64,000 bases of DNA, taken from Zizania palustris. Its lineage: Eukaryota; Streptophyta; Magnoliopsida; Poales; Poaceae. Made by a program: the position numbers and the translations under genes. The stretch spans positions 87,270,328 to 87,334,327 of the forward strand of contig JAAALK010000080.1 in the NCBI GenBank assembly GCA_019279435.1, in the 5' to 3' direction. This document shows positions 53,885 through 64,000 of the stretch, one piece after another (position 1 is the stretch's first letter; every line of letters begins with the position of its first letter). Below the pieces are notes generated by a model. It did no database searches, was not told where the DNA came from, and was given only the letters and a program-made list of their open reading frames with translations.

Positions 53885-56641
53885 ATGACTTCTCCTGGCA
53901 AGGTCCCGTCCTTGGAAGCTTATGGCTATAATTATTGGAAGACTCGCATGCGAGCCTATCTCATGAGCCAAAGCTCGGACATCTGGGACATTTGCGTTCA
54001 CGCTACGTTTGTCATATTGCCAGTTGCTGAGCGTGATTCTCCTGGTATCATCAGCCCGGCATGTGAACAATAGCAAAGCGGTGAACATCTTGTTTTCTGG
54101 TTTAGGTCCCACCGAATTTGAGCGTGTGAGCCATCTTTCCACTGCGAGAGAGATCTAGGGCTACCCTCCAGGCACACCATGAGGGGACAGCCCAGGTCAA
54201 GGCTCGGCTCTATCAGACCTATCGGTGTGAATATGAAAACTTCACACAAAAGCCGGGTGAATCTGTTGAAGTGTTGTTTGGTCGTTTTCAGTCGATCATA
54301 AACAAGCTTCGGGACAACAAGGCTGAGGGTGTTCAGTTAGTCTCAGATCACGAACAGGCGCTCAAGGTTCTTCATACCTTGGACCCAAAGATCTGGGAGA
54401 TCAAGGTATCCTCTATCATTGAGAGTACTTCTTATGATACCTTGACCATTTCTGATTTGTTTAGCAAGCTGAAGGCCACCGAGGTTGATACCCAGTTGAG
54501 ATCAAATCTCACTGGCTCTGGATCAAAGTCTCTGGCCCTTGCTACACCTTCTGTTGATCCCTCTTCTGTGAGCTGTGCTGGGTTCTCTTTGATGTCTATC
54601 ACTGAGGATCAGCTTGAGTCGTTGGGAGATGATGATTTGTGTCTTTTTAACAACCGGGTGCGTCGTGTCTATGATAAGAGGATGTTCAAAAGACACGGCA
54701 CAAAGACCGGATGCTTTGAGTGTGGTGACCCAGGACACTTCATCGCCGACTACCCCAAGCGCAATGGCCACAAGAAGAGCACCGGTGGTGGCTCCCACGA
54801 CTCCGGCAAGCACGACAGCTCCTCCTTCAACAAGGGCAAGCCAAAGACCAGATTCTTCAAAAAGGCCCTGAAGGACTACCGGCGAGAGAACAAGAAGCGC
54901 GACAAGGCCTTCTTTGCTGAGATGGAGAAGAGCTACTCCAAGCGGTCCACGTCTTCTTCCTCTTCATCGAGCTCAAGCGATGAGGAGATCATCATCAGGA
55001 AGTGGGAGGACAAGGACGATCCAGCGGGCCTTTGCTTCATGGCTTTCGGGGACAGACCGAAGAGCCACTCACACCAGCGCCGAAGATCCCGCAAGAGCTT
55101 CTGCTCAATGGCTCTTGGGGATAAGGAAGAGAAGAGCTCCTCCGATGACTCCGACGACGACGACAACGAAAAGGTATCATCCTATGAACGCGAAATCGTT
55201 GATTTACTTGAAAGCAATCGTCAGGAGTTAAAGTATCGGGAAAAAACTGCTTAGAGGGGCTAAGAAGAGGATAGATGAGTTAGAGAGTGAGCTTGCCGTG
55301 GCCAACGGCAGAATTGAGAGTCTATTTTCTTCCCCTTGCTTGGGTGATAGCAGTGAGTGCCCAAAGTGTGAGGTGCTTCTGTGTGACCTGTCGACTCTGA
55401 AGTCCAGGTACATAGAAAGGGTTGATGAGAGGGACGCTTTGGCCACTGAGCTTGAAAGCGCTCAACTGGAGCTGAAAGATGCTCAAGCCACTGTCGTCGT
55501 ACCCTGTGCTGATTGCCCATCTCATCTTGCTAGTTTAGCTGAGCTGAAAGCCAAGGGCGATGAGCATCTAGGTGATTTGGAGAGGATGAGAGCTGAGCTA
55601 GCGCAGACTAGGCTAGAGCTTGAGACATTGTCAGTTCCACCCACTGTCTGTGAGAACTGTCTGTCTCTTAGAATGGAGTTGATTAAGCTGAAAGCCGAGA
55701 AGTCTGTCCAGATAGATAGCGAGTGTGAGACCTGCTTGTCTCAGGTGGAGGTTCTAGCTGCCTTGAGAGAGGAGCTAGCTGATTCTCAGAATGAGAACTT
55801 TTACCTCCGTTCTATGCTGAGTTGGATCAGTGCCAGAGAGCCTCAGCTCGGCATGATGATCCAGCAGTTCAAGAGGCAGGATGGGTTTGGGGTAGGTTAC
55901 ACCTATACCAAGGCTGACTTTGAGAGTGCCATTAGCCGGGCAGTGGAGTGGAGTAAAATGACTCCTGAGCAGAGATATCCCAAGACCCATTCCACTGAGT
56001 CTTCCCAGGCTTGTCAGCCCAAGGATGGAGTGATCCATGAACCACCCAAAGCTCCACCCAAGAAACCCATCTGGGTTCCAAAGCCCAAACTTCTCCACAC
56101 TTCTCTAGACTCTCTTCCTGGACCCTCTCAACCCAAGAAGACAACACCAAACACCACTAAGCCCAAGAACCCCAAGCCTCAACCACATCCCAAGAAGCCC
56201 ACCTATCATTGTGAGTATTGTCAGAGAGACGGGCATCTTGCGGAGTTTTGCTTCAGGAGGAAGCGGGTTGAGAGAGCAGAGAGAGCTCGTGGTGGTCAGG
56301 AGCAGTTCTACCAGCAGGGTGGTAGACTACGTGTTCCTCGACGCGGGGAGAGGCTGGAGGCCAGGCCGCGTCGTGTAGGTGGTGGTAGAGGAGACGACTT
56401 TCTTGCTCGTACTCCAGTTGGTGGTGGTCGTTCCGGCAGAGCTCCAGGCCGTTTTGGCTACGGTCCTGGATCTCGTGGCCGAGGCTTTAGGCAGAACCGA
56501 GGACCGCGCTTTGAGCCGCATTTTGGTCCAAACTTTTCTGATGATTTCTGCTTTCCGTCTTTTGAGCAGATGGCTCGACACTGGTTTAGCTCTTTTGCTA
56601 AACCCGGTGCCGGACCATTTGCTCCCACTTACAACCACTGA
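53885..56641 (+). pseudogene. Copy D gag, three frameshifts
   Basis: ATG at 53885 (MTSPGKVPSLEAYGYNYWKT). Register is lost near 54058, after about 60 codons in which the sequence also diverges from copies A and C. It is lost again at an extra base near 54155 and at an extra A in the A-run near 55245. Between breaks the frames are long (54271-55254, 55298-56641). Parts seen are the capsid-like region, a first knuckle whose last Cys is Tyr (CFECGDPGHFIADY, 54712-54753), a basic/Ser-rich linker, a long coiled coil, a conserved block with GVGYTYTKADFESAISRAVEW, an intact second knuckle (CEYCQRDGHLAEFC), and an Arg/Gly tail. It ends with TGA at 56639-56641. Confidence 0.9.
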
Positions 56642-56643
56642 TT

Positions 56644-59600
56644 GTGCAGGATCGGGGACTGGAGGACGTTTGGATCATGGACTCAGGATGCTCTCGCCAC
56701 ATGACAGGACATCGCAGATGGTTCTCCAGTCTCACTCCCCCGAGCTCCAAAGAGTACATCACCTTTGGGAACAGTGGTCAAGGGAAAGTAAGTGCCATTG
56801 GCTCAATTTGCATTTCAGACCATTTTTCTTTGAAGAACGTTGCTTTGGTTGGAAACTTGAACTTCAATTTGATTTCTGTTTCGCAACTTCTTGAGGATGG
56901 TTTGGAGGTGCGTTTTAAGAAGGGCAATTCTTCTGTGTTTGATTCTAGAGGGTCTTTGATTTGCCAGATCTTACCTTTTGGTAAAGTTTTTCGAATTGAC
57001 TTCTCTAGTTCTTTTGGCCCTTCTCGCTGTTTAATTGCTGGATCTTCTTCTGAGCTCTGTAAGTGGCATAGGAGGTTAGGTCATTTGAGCCTTGATCTGC
57101 TAGTCAGGTTAAGCTCTATGGACCTCATCCGAGGATTGCCCAAGCTTAAAATGGAGAAAGATCTAGTTTGTCATCCCTGTCGTCACGGGAAAATGGTTGC
57201 CGCTTCTCACTCACCTGTGACTCAGGTGATGACTTCGTATCCGGGCGAGCTGTTACACATGGACACTGTCGGTCCAGCTCAGGTACGCTCAGTCGGTGGG
57301 AAGTGGTACGCACTTGTGATTGTTGACGATTTTTCTCGATTCTCGTGGGTTTTCTTTTTGGAGTCTAAGGATGAAACTTTTCATTTTGTTCATGACCTGA
57401 TTTTGAAGCTGAAGAATGAGAACAATGGTCGGATGCGAGCAATTCGCTCCGACAATGGCTCTGAGTTCAAGAACTCTCAGTTCGTCAGCTTCTGTAGTGA
57501 TCAGGGTCTGGACCATCAGTTTTCTTCTCCTTACACTCCCCCACAGAACGGCGTTGTGGAACGAAAGAACTGCACGCTAGTCGAGATGGCCAGGACGATG
57601 CTCGATGAGCATAGGAATCCTAGGCGTTTTTGGGCTGAAGCCATGAACACGGCTTGCTATCTGGCCAACCGCATTTTTCTTAGAGCTTACCTAGGTAAGA
57701 CCTCATATGAGTTGCGGTTTGGCAGACAGCCCAAGGTGAGCCACTTGCGAGCGTTTGGATGTAAGTGCTTTGTGCTCAAGAAGGGAGGGCATTTGGACAA
57801 GTTTGAGTCTCGTTGCTGGGATGGTGTTTTTCTTGGTTACGCTTTGCATTCTCGAGGCTTCCGTGTTTGGAACCTCGACTCCCAGCAGCTTATCGAGACT
57901 TGTGAGGTTTCGTTTGATGAGTCCTTGCCTTCTTTGAATCCTTCTTTTGAGCTTTCTGGTGATGGTGAGCTCGGAGAGTCCATCTTTGAGGAAGATGAGG
58001 ATACTCCATCTGCTGATGAGGGTGGGCCTTCTGCACCTCCTGCAGAGCCCACACCTTCTGAGACTTCGACTGAGGATGAGGGCGGACCTCTGATCACTTC
58101 TTCCACTTCGATCGAGCCCTCTCAGTCGAGTCCAGAGGTGCCAGCTGCTGACTCCGGTGAGGTGACTTCAGATCACCAGGGATCCCGAGCAGTTCAGCGT
58201 GATCACCCCTTAGAGCTCATCATCGGTGATGTGTCTTCAAGAACTTTGCGTTCGTCTGTTGACTCTCTTGCTGTGTTTGCTGAATCTGCTTTTGTTGCAT
58301 CTTTTGAGCCCAAAGACATTTCTCATGCTCTTTCTGACTCGAACTGGATTAATGCCATGCAAGAAGAGCTTGAGAATTTTGTCCGCAATCGGGTTTGGAC
58401 ACTAGTAGAGCTGCCACCAGGATGCAACCCCATAGGCACCAAGTGGGTGTTCAAGAACAAGCAAGGTGAAGATGGGGTTGTGGTGCGCAACAAAGCTCGA
58501 CTAGTTGCCCAGGGTTTCTGCCAGAAGGAAGGTATTGATTTTGAAGAAACCTTCGCTCCTGTTGCCCGTCTTGAGTCCATTCGCATTCTTTTAGCTTTTG
58601 CCGCTTCGAAGGGTTTTAAGCTTTTTCAAATGGACGTCAAGAGTGCTTTTCTGAACGGGTACATAGAGGAGGAGGTTTATGTTAGGCAGCCCCCCGGTTT
58701 TGAGAACCCCAAGTTTCCTCGACATGTTTTTAAGTTGCAAAAAGCTTTATACGGGTTAAAGCAAGCCCCCAGGGCTTGGTATGACCGGTTAAAGCAGTTT
58801 TTGTTGGGGAATGGTTTTGTGATGGGTTCTGTGGATAAGACTCTCTTCTTGCTCAGAGATGCTTCAGATTTTTTAGTCGCTCAGATATACGTGGACGATA
58901 TTATCTTTGGCGGTACTACTAACGATCTTGTGTCCAAGTTTTCTGAGCAGATGCACAGTGAGTTTGAAATGAGCCTCATGGGTGAGCTCAAGTACTTTCT
59001 AGGGCTCCAGATCAAGCAGACCAAGGACGGCACCTTCATCCACCAGGGTAAGTATACTCGGGACATGTTGAAGAAATTCGACTTTGGTGGAGAGCTGAAG
59101 CCTCAGATGACCCCAATGGGTACATCTGGGGGCCTGGACAAGGACGAGAGCGGCGTCAAGGTCAATGAGAGAGAGTATCGAGGGATGATCGGTTCGCTGC
59201 TGTACTTGACGGCGACGAGGCCAGACATACAGTTCGCCGTGGGACTGTGCGCGCGCTTCCAGTCTTCACCACGCGCGTCTCATCGGCAAGCTGTCAAGCG
59301 TATCTTCAGGTATCTTACCTATGCGCCTGATCTTGGTCTTTACTATTCAGCATCATCATCTCTTGATTTATCTGGCTTTTCAGACGCTGACTTTGGTGGT
59401 TGCCGATTGGATCGCAAGTCGACTTCCGGTACTTGCCAGTTTCTTGGTTCTTCTCTTGTTTCTTGGTCTTCTCGAAAGCAATCTGGAGTTGCTCTTTCGA
59501 CCACAGAGGCTGAGTATGTAGCTGCTGCTAGCTGCTGCTCACAGTTGGTTTGGATGATTTCCACTATGCGAGATTTTGGGTTGTTCTTTCCTACCAGAGT

Positions 59601-59838
59601 TCCTTTGTTTTGCGACAGCACCAGTGCCATTAGTGTAGGGAAAAACCCATGTCTTCATTCAAAAACCAAACACATTGATGTGCGCTTTCACTTTTTGCGG
59701 GATCAATATGAGAAGGGTGTCATTGACCTTGTTCATGTTGATACCCATCATCAGTTGGCTGACATTTTTACCAAACCCCTAGATCAGTCTACATTTGAGC
59801 GTTTACGAGGGGATTTGGGTGTTGTGTATCCTTTTTAG
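56644..59838 (+). CDS. pol: Copy D pol polyprotein, intact (PR-INT-RT-RH)
   Basis: An uninterrupted 1064-codon frame in the -1 register relative to the gag end. It has protease with catalytic Asp13 (MDSGCS); an integrase zinc-binding part (KWHRRLGHLS, CHPCRHGK); integrase core with Asp207 (HMDTVG), Asp270 (SDNGSEF) and Glu306 (VVERKN), the last two 35 residues apart; and an acidic Ser/Pro-rich linker (about 440-520). These are followed by RT with QMDVKSAFLNGY and YVDD at 749-752, and RNase H with Asp in FSDADFGG, Glu in TEAEYVA and Asp in CDSTSA. It ends VYPF-TAG. All catalytic residues I can check are present. There is no independent ATG at its start, so translation needs frameshifting or processing from gag. 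The listed start is simply the first codon after the gag stop in this frame. Confidence 0.95.
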   Translation: MQDRGLEDVWIMDSGCSRHMTGHRRWFSSLTPPSSKEYITFGNSGQGKVSAIGSICISDHFSLKNVALVGNLNFNLISVSQLLEDGLEVRFKKGNSSVFDSRGSLICQILPFGKVFRIDFSSSFGPSRCLIAGSSSELCKWHRRLGHLSLDLLVRLSSMDLIRGLPKLKMEKDLVCHPCRHGKMVAASHSPVTQVMTSYPGELLHMDTVGPAQVRSVGGKWYALVIVDDFSRFSWVFFLESKDETFHFVHDLILKLKNENNGRMRAIRSDNGSEFKNSQFVSFCSDQGLDHQFSSPYTPPQNGVVERKNCTLVEMARTMLDEHRNPRRFWAEAMNTACYLANRIFLRAYLGKTSYELRFGRQPKVSHLRAFGCKCFVLKKGGHLDKFESRCWDGVFLGYALHSRGFRVWNLDSQQLIETCEVSFDESLPSLNPSFELSGDGELGESIFEEDEDTPSADEGGPSAPPAEPTPSETSTEDEGGPLITSSTSIEPSQSSPEVPAADSGEVTSDHQGSRAVQRDHPLELIIGDVSSRTLRSSVDSLAVFAESAFVASFEPKDISHALSDSNWINAMQEELENFVRNRVWTLVELPPGCNPIGTKWVFKNKQGEDGVVVRNKARLVAQGFCQKEGIDFEETFAPVARLESIRILLAFAASKGFKLFQMDVKSAFLNGYIEEEVYVRQPPGFENPKFPRHVFKLQKALYGLKQAPRAWYDRLKQFLLGNGFVMGSVDKTLFLLRDASDFLVAQIYVDDIIFGGTTNDLVSKFSEQMHSEFEMSLMGELKYFLGLQIKQTKDGTFIHQGKYTRDMLKKFDFGGELKPQMTPMGTSGGLDKDESGVKVNEREYRGMIGSLLYLTATRPDIQFAVGLCARFQSSPRASHRQAVKRIFRYLTYAPDLGLYYSASSSLDLSGFSDADFGGCRLDRKSTSGTCQFLGSSLVSWSSRKQSGVALSTTEAEYVAAASCCSQLVWMISTMRDFGLFFPTRVPLFCDSTSAISVGKNPCLHSKTKHIDVRFHFLRDQYEKGVIDLVHVDTHHQLADIFTKPLDQSTFERLRGDLGVVYPF

Positions 59839-61221
59839 GATATTTTTGAGTCAGTTCTTTTCTTTCTTCTTTACTCTTTTCTTGAGTCTTTTTGTGTGAG
59901 TTCATACCATACATATTCACATATCACACTTTTGAGCCTGCTTCTGTTATATGAGTGAACTGCTTTACTTATTCTAGCTGGTACATGCTTTTGCTTACTT
60001 GTCGATGATCATGCTTTGCTTCAGTTCATTTGATATGTCTGATATCTGTCATATGCATGCCTTTTACACTTTAAACTTGAAAAATGATCACCATTGCTTC
60101 TGGTAACTAGCATGTGTAGGCTGAGTGTTTTTTGCTATCTGTTACATACCTTGTAGCTAGTTCCTCACATAGATGCAGATATGCAACTTGGACATCTTTA
60201 TGCTTTAACATGGAAAATATGCTATAAAAATGATAAAAAATCAAAAATGAATGAAAATTCCATGTCGTTTTATGCTTGAGTTGAAAAGATCCAAGTGGGT
60301 TTGCTTTGTCGCATTGCATTGTTCTGGACTGCTTACCATAGCACTTTGGTATGAACTAGGACAGTGTAGTGTATGCCAAGACCAATGTCTTAAGCTTCCG
60401 ATGGTCCAGTTCTGGCCTAGGCTTGACTTGGTCAGTCAGCATAAGGTTTGACATGCAAATAACCCTTGGCAAAAATGAAAAAGGAAAATGAAAAAGCCTG
60501 AAAATTAAAAAGACAACAAGTTTGCTGAAGCACTTTGTTTTGGACAATGCTTATCTTGGTAGATATCAGTTAGCTTCTGCATCTCATGTTTTTACCTTGT
60601 TTGTTAACTAGAAAATGTGGTGATGCCTTTGTTTGCAAAAACTGAAAAATGCGTGCTAAATGACTTTCTTTGGATATCATCTGTTGTACTGATCATGCCA
60701 TGTGACTTCGATAGTATGTCTTTTGCTATACTTGTTAGATGTTGTAATTGCAGTCAATCATATCTGAGAAGCATGCTTTCTTCACTCCACCTGCACCTCC
60801 GTTGCATTCATTGCATATTTTGAGGGGGAGTTGCATTTCAGGGGGAGTCAGTGTCGTTTTAGAGTGCTTGATGAGTTCACTTGTCAACAAGGGGGAGAAA
60901 TTTTGGTATAAGAGTTTAAGGGGGAGTTTTGGCTTTCTCTGGGATTTGTTTCAGGGGGAGTTTTTGTCCCGTTTGTCCTTACTCTTTTGATATCCTTGTT
61001 GATGTTTCTGAGACTGCACTCGTTTTGAGCTTTTACCTTCGGTTAACCATTATGACCGTTTCTTGCTTTTGTTCGGCTTTTGGTCATTAGGGTTAAACTT
61101 TTACTTTATTTTTTTCTTCTCTGTTTTCTTGTGTTTTGTTTTTCGTGTTTCCACAGTTGTTCACAGGTACTGAAGAGCAGATGAAGAGAAGTGTTGACAA
61201 TGCACTCATCAAGGGGGAGAT
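59839..61221 (+). other. Copy D 3' non-coding region with six polypurine tracts
   Basis: No ORF, including no envelope-like frame. AGGGGGAG tracts lie at about 60822, 60840, 60889, 60918 and 60952, and immediately before the LTR (AAGGGGGAGA, 61211-61220). The last is the likely plus-strand primer. This multiplied-tract pattern is characteristic of Sireviruses. Confidence 0.85.
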
Positions 61222-62978
61222 TGAGGAGCCATGCTGAATAGCGTGGGCCTCATGGCTCCAGATGTGATGAGTCATTGTCAACGATAGTCAAAGAGGACTG
61301 AAAAGAGAGAGAAGACCTGTTGCGTCTGGGCCGCGTGTGACTCAGGTACACGGGCAGCGAGCGATTGTCGGGCAGAGGGGCCGCGAAGTCGGGCAAGCCC
61401 AATCCGGGTACATGGGCTAGGAGCAGCAGAGGATCCACTGGGCTGTTGACCGGGATTGACTCAGGTACACGGGCGGTGAGCGATTGCCGGGCTGAGGGAG
61501 CTGCGGAATCAGGCCGGCCCAATCCGGGTACCCGGTGCGAAGATGGTGGACGCTTTGTCAGTTTCGGCGCAAAACTGACGACCGCTGATCTCGGATCTGA
61601 CCGTTCTGAGGCGAAGCCGTAGCTGCTACGAAAGCTCCGCATCGGGACAAGTTACCTTTATTTAGGATTTTACTATTTTGCCTTTAGGCTCACAGTTAGT
61701 CAGTCGAGTCTGTAAAAATATCCTAAGGGCAGTTTAGTCTTTTCCATTTATTTCAGCGTCTGTAAAAAACCCTAGGGGTATTTCTGCATTTTACCCATTT
61801 ATTGGGCTGCCTATAAATAGGCCCCAATCCCTAGGGTTAGGGTAAACTCAATCAAATCAAAAAACCAGAGTTCAAAATTTTATTCCTCTCTTTCTCCACT
61901 GTTCACCGCCGCCATTCATCAGCAGCCGTCGCGCTGATCCGGCCTTGGCTCCTCCACCGAGATCCCCCACGTCTGCACTGCTACGGTCTCACCGCCGGTT
62001 TTCTCAGGGAGCTCTTGGCTTCCGGTTTTTCTTCTCGGGCCGTGAGCAGGCACCTGCGTGCGGGTGCTGTTTTTTTCATCGGAGCAGCGCAGGCAGCTCA
62101 TTTGCGCGTGTGCGGGCGCCGTGCAATATCAGGAACCAGGCGACGGAATCTTCAAGGCAGGAGGCACTACAACGCGTGCGTAACAAGCAGAGCAACAACA
62201 TATCAGAGCTTGTGTGAGGAACAGGGCTATACGTCAATAGCGTAGTAAGAAAATTACTTCCTCCTCAAAAGACGTGTCTAGATTTTTGTTAATTGGTTGG
62301 CTAGATTAATTTTGCAAATGCTTTACTGTGCTTGTTAATCACGTGATAGCACTTGAACACTAATCAATTTTCTCGTTTTGCGTGCTGAAGAAACAGAACA
62401 CAAGGTACTGTTTAAATGAATCAAATCAAACCATGATTAGCACTAATTACGTTTCTCGATTTGCGTGCTAATGAAATATTCATGTGTAGCTTTGTGTCAC
62501 GTACTGATAGTACTATTTCAATATCTTCCGAAACATCCGATTGCATGTGGTGGCATACTGCTAAGAATTAATTTTTCCATGAATATATTTCATCTGTTGA
62601 TTTAATCTTTGTGCTGTCATTACATCTGTTGGTTCATCTGTTGTTTTGATAGATGATATTGATTCTGGTGTTTTAATCTGTGCACTGTTTTATTTCGGTT
62701 GGAACTTCACTGTTTATTATCTTCATGTTAGTTGATCTGATTAAATGCCTGTGAGTTAATTAATCTGTTGAACCTGCCTTTGAGCACTGTGTTGGTGTCT
62801 TTTCGATTAGAACACTGGTGTTTTTTTAGGCTAGATCTTTTGAGGCTCTGTTAATCTGTTTGTTTTTCGCTGTTAGTCTGTTGAGGTGCGTTGGGTGTTG
62901 GGAGCAGGCCATTGATTCGAAAGAATTTTTTTTAGGCGCCCATTCACCCCCCCTCTGTTCGCTACTTTCGGTCCTACA
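61222..62978 (+). repeat. Copy D right LTR
   Basis: 1757 bp, the same borders as the left LTR and about 99% identical to it by eye. TATAAATA is at 61812-61819. It joins U sequence at 62979. Confidence 0.95.
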
Positions 62979-64000
62979 CAGACCTTCATCCTCCTCGTAG
63001 TAGACGGGCTCTGATGGTGTAAGTCAACAGGGTGAGTACAGATGTACTCAGCATGCCACCGAATGCAAATATAATGCAAGGTAATAACAAGGGAGAACGT
63101 GGCTAGTTTTGCGGAAGCAGCATAATTGTAAAGCATTAAATGTGATCAATTTATTAGTACTGAAAAGTAAACATGTGTATGCATCATCATCTTCTAACTC
63201 GAGGAGTACGTTTTACCTCCTCGCACAACAGTCCTTACATGCCATGAATAACTCAATAATTCAAACAATTGTAAACTAACTGCGAGTAGTCACACAACCC
63301 GCCCTTGACCGTGGGCTCGGCTTTTCGAAAAAATTAAATTACTCTGATCAGAGATGTACCACTGTACCCACAAGGCACGCACTCATCACCTACACCGAAG
63401 GGTAACGAGATGACCCATTTCACGGGAACTCGTGCCAAAACCTTCCATATGGTCTTCCCCGACTCAACAACACCCTCTTATATGTTTCGTATCGTGTCTC
63501 GCCATGTCGAGTTTCCACAATACCCGCCCTTGAGCCATCGTCGGTACAAGGCGCCCTGAGGGCTAGCCCCTTACCCCCTCCACTATGGTGCCGTTAGATG
63601 GAGTGTTCCACACTTCTAGTTAGGACTTACCCATTAGACTTGTGGTTGGTACGGAAGTGCTTTGCAACAGATCCCGCAGACCGGTCCTTATAGTGCCCCG
63701 GGTGCGACATACCAATACCCGAGCTTGCACCCGGAACCCACCATACTTATAACCTAGCCAGCTCCAACAGAGTCCAGAGACGAGAATAACGGGGAAAATT
63801 CATATATCAGAATCCAGCTATCTACGACTCATTCTTTTTATCCTATAGCAGTTGTGCCGGTACATTGGGCACTAGCTAATAATTTTATAGTAGAGTGACA
63901 AGGAGTTAAGGCTCAATAAGCATGGCTTGGGTTTGCACACAAGGATGGGGATCTAATAAATATAAGTGTAGGGCTTGATGTTTGACTAATGCAATATTAA
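62979..64000. other. Right flank of copy D, no gene
   Basis: U sequence continues to the edge. Both strands carry frequent stops. The C-rich text (ACAACCCGCCCTTGACCG near 63294 and ACCCGCCCTTGAGCC near 63520) has an internal near-repeat of ACCCGCCCTTGA about 230 bp apart. It is probably LTR or untranslated sequence. Confidence 0.5.

Larger units (their letters stand above)
52063..62978 (+). mobile_element. Sirevirus-type Ty1/copia copy D, youngest and near-complete
   Basis: Two 1757-bp LTRs (52063-53819, 61222-62978) flank primer site, gag, an intact pol and the 3' non-coding region. Flanks CACAC (52058-52062) and CAGAC (62979-62983) give a target duplication with one mismatch. By eye I counted about 15 substitutions and two 1-bp indels between the LTRs, about 0.9%. 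Gag has three frameshifts, so the copy could not supply its own gag. Confidence 0.95.
51841..64000. mobile_element. Unclassified LTR-element sequence U, hosting copy D
   Basis: U consists of 51841-52062 and 62979-64000, either side of copy D. It starts TGTCGTGCCCCG directly at the break in the G3 RT, as an LTR would. The right part holds words such as GAGTACAGATGTACTCAGCATGCC and CCGTGGGCTCGGCTTTTCG. I recall similar words from grass chromovirus (Tekay/Del-type) LTRs, read here in the opposite sense. No coding region lies inside the window and its far end is not visible. Confidence 0.5.

Noticed and set aside
59839..61221. Envelope-like gene, as in some Sireviruses
   Set aside because: No frame above about 80 codons and no signal or membrane-spanning pattern; the region holds purine tracts only.

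Overview
The window looks like repeat-dense, gene-poor DNA from a monocot nuclear genome, most likely a grass. The evidence is the mix of families: a CACTA transposon with a TNP2 transposase, a gag of the Transposase_28 (PF04195) 'putative gypsy type' family, Tat-lineage Ty3/gypsy elements, and Maximus/Sirevirus-type Ty1/copia elements. I found no convincing host gene, tRNA, rRNA or CRISPR array. The species cannot be named from the sequence alone.

Layout. (1) 1-4669, minus: the 5' part of a CACTA element. It carries 777 uninterrupted transposase codons running off the left edge, a leader with hairpins, a GC-rich block, subterminal repeats and the terminal repeat ending at 4669. (2) 4.7-13.2 kb: old fragments. 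These are a copia RNase H tail, a decayed PF04195 gag with two frame-preserving introns, a 126-bp tandem repeat, and a minus-strand gypsy integrase tail. (3) 13.2-18.3 kb: part of a Tat LTR, cut by a second gypsy LTR, followed by a minus-strand coiled-coil gag-like remnant. (4) 18.3-25.2 kb: Sirevirus copy A, which has LTRs and gag but has lost pol and the primer site. (5) 25.2-38.2 kb: Sirevirus copy B, which has pol but no gag. It is split inside RNase H by a complete 10.2-kb Tat element (27238-37416, minus). (6) 38188-51840: a gypsy element (called G3 here) inserted in the 3' region of copy B. Its gag is split by Sirevirus copy C (39586-49837), and its reverse transcriptase is cut off at 51841 by the edge of another element (U). 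(7) 52063-62978: Sirevirus copy D, inserted in U. It is the youngest copy, with nearly identical LTRs and an intact 1064-codon pol behind a frameshifted gag. U resumes at 62979 and runs to the right edge.

The resulting order is B, then G3 within B, then C and U within G3, then D within U. Target-site duplications support the Tat, C and D insertions. Copies A, B and C are clearly defective. The only machinery that still reads as possibly functional is the CACTA transposase and the copy D pol. I see no clearly novel biological system. The most unusual items are the hairpin-rich CACTA leader, the 42-codon tandem repeat, the mosaic Sirevirus LTRs, and the contrast between intact pol and broken gag in copy D.
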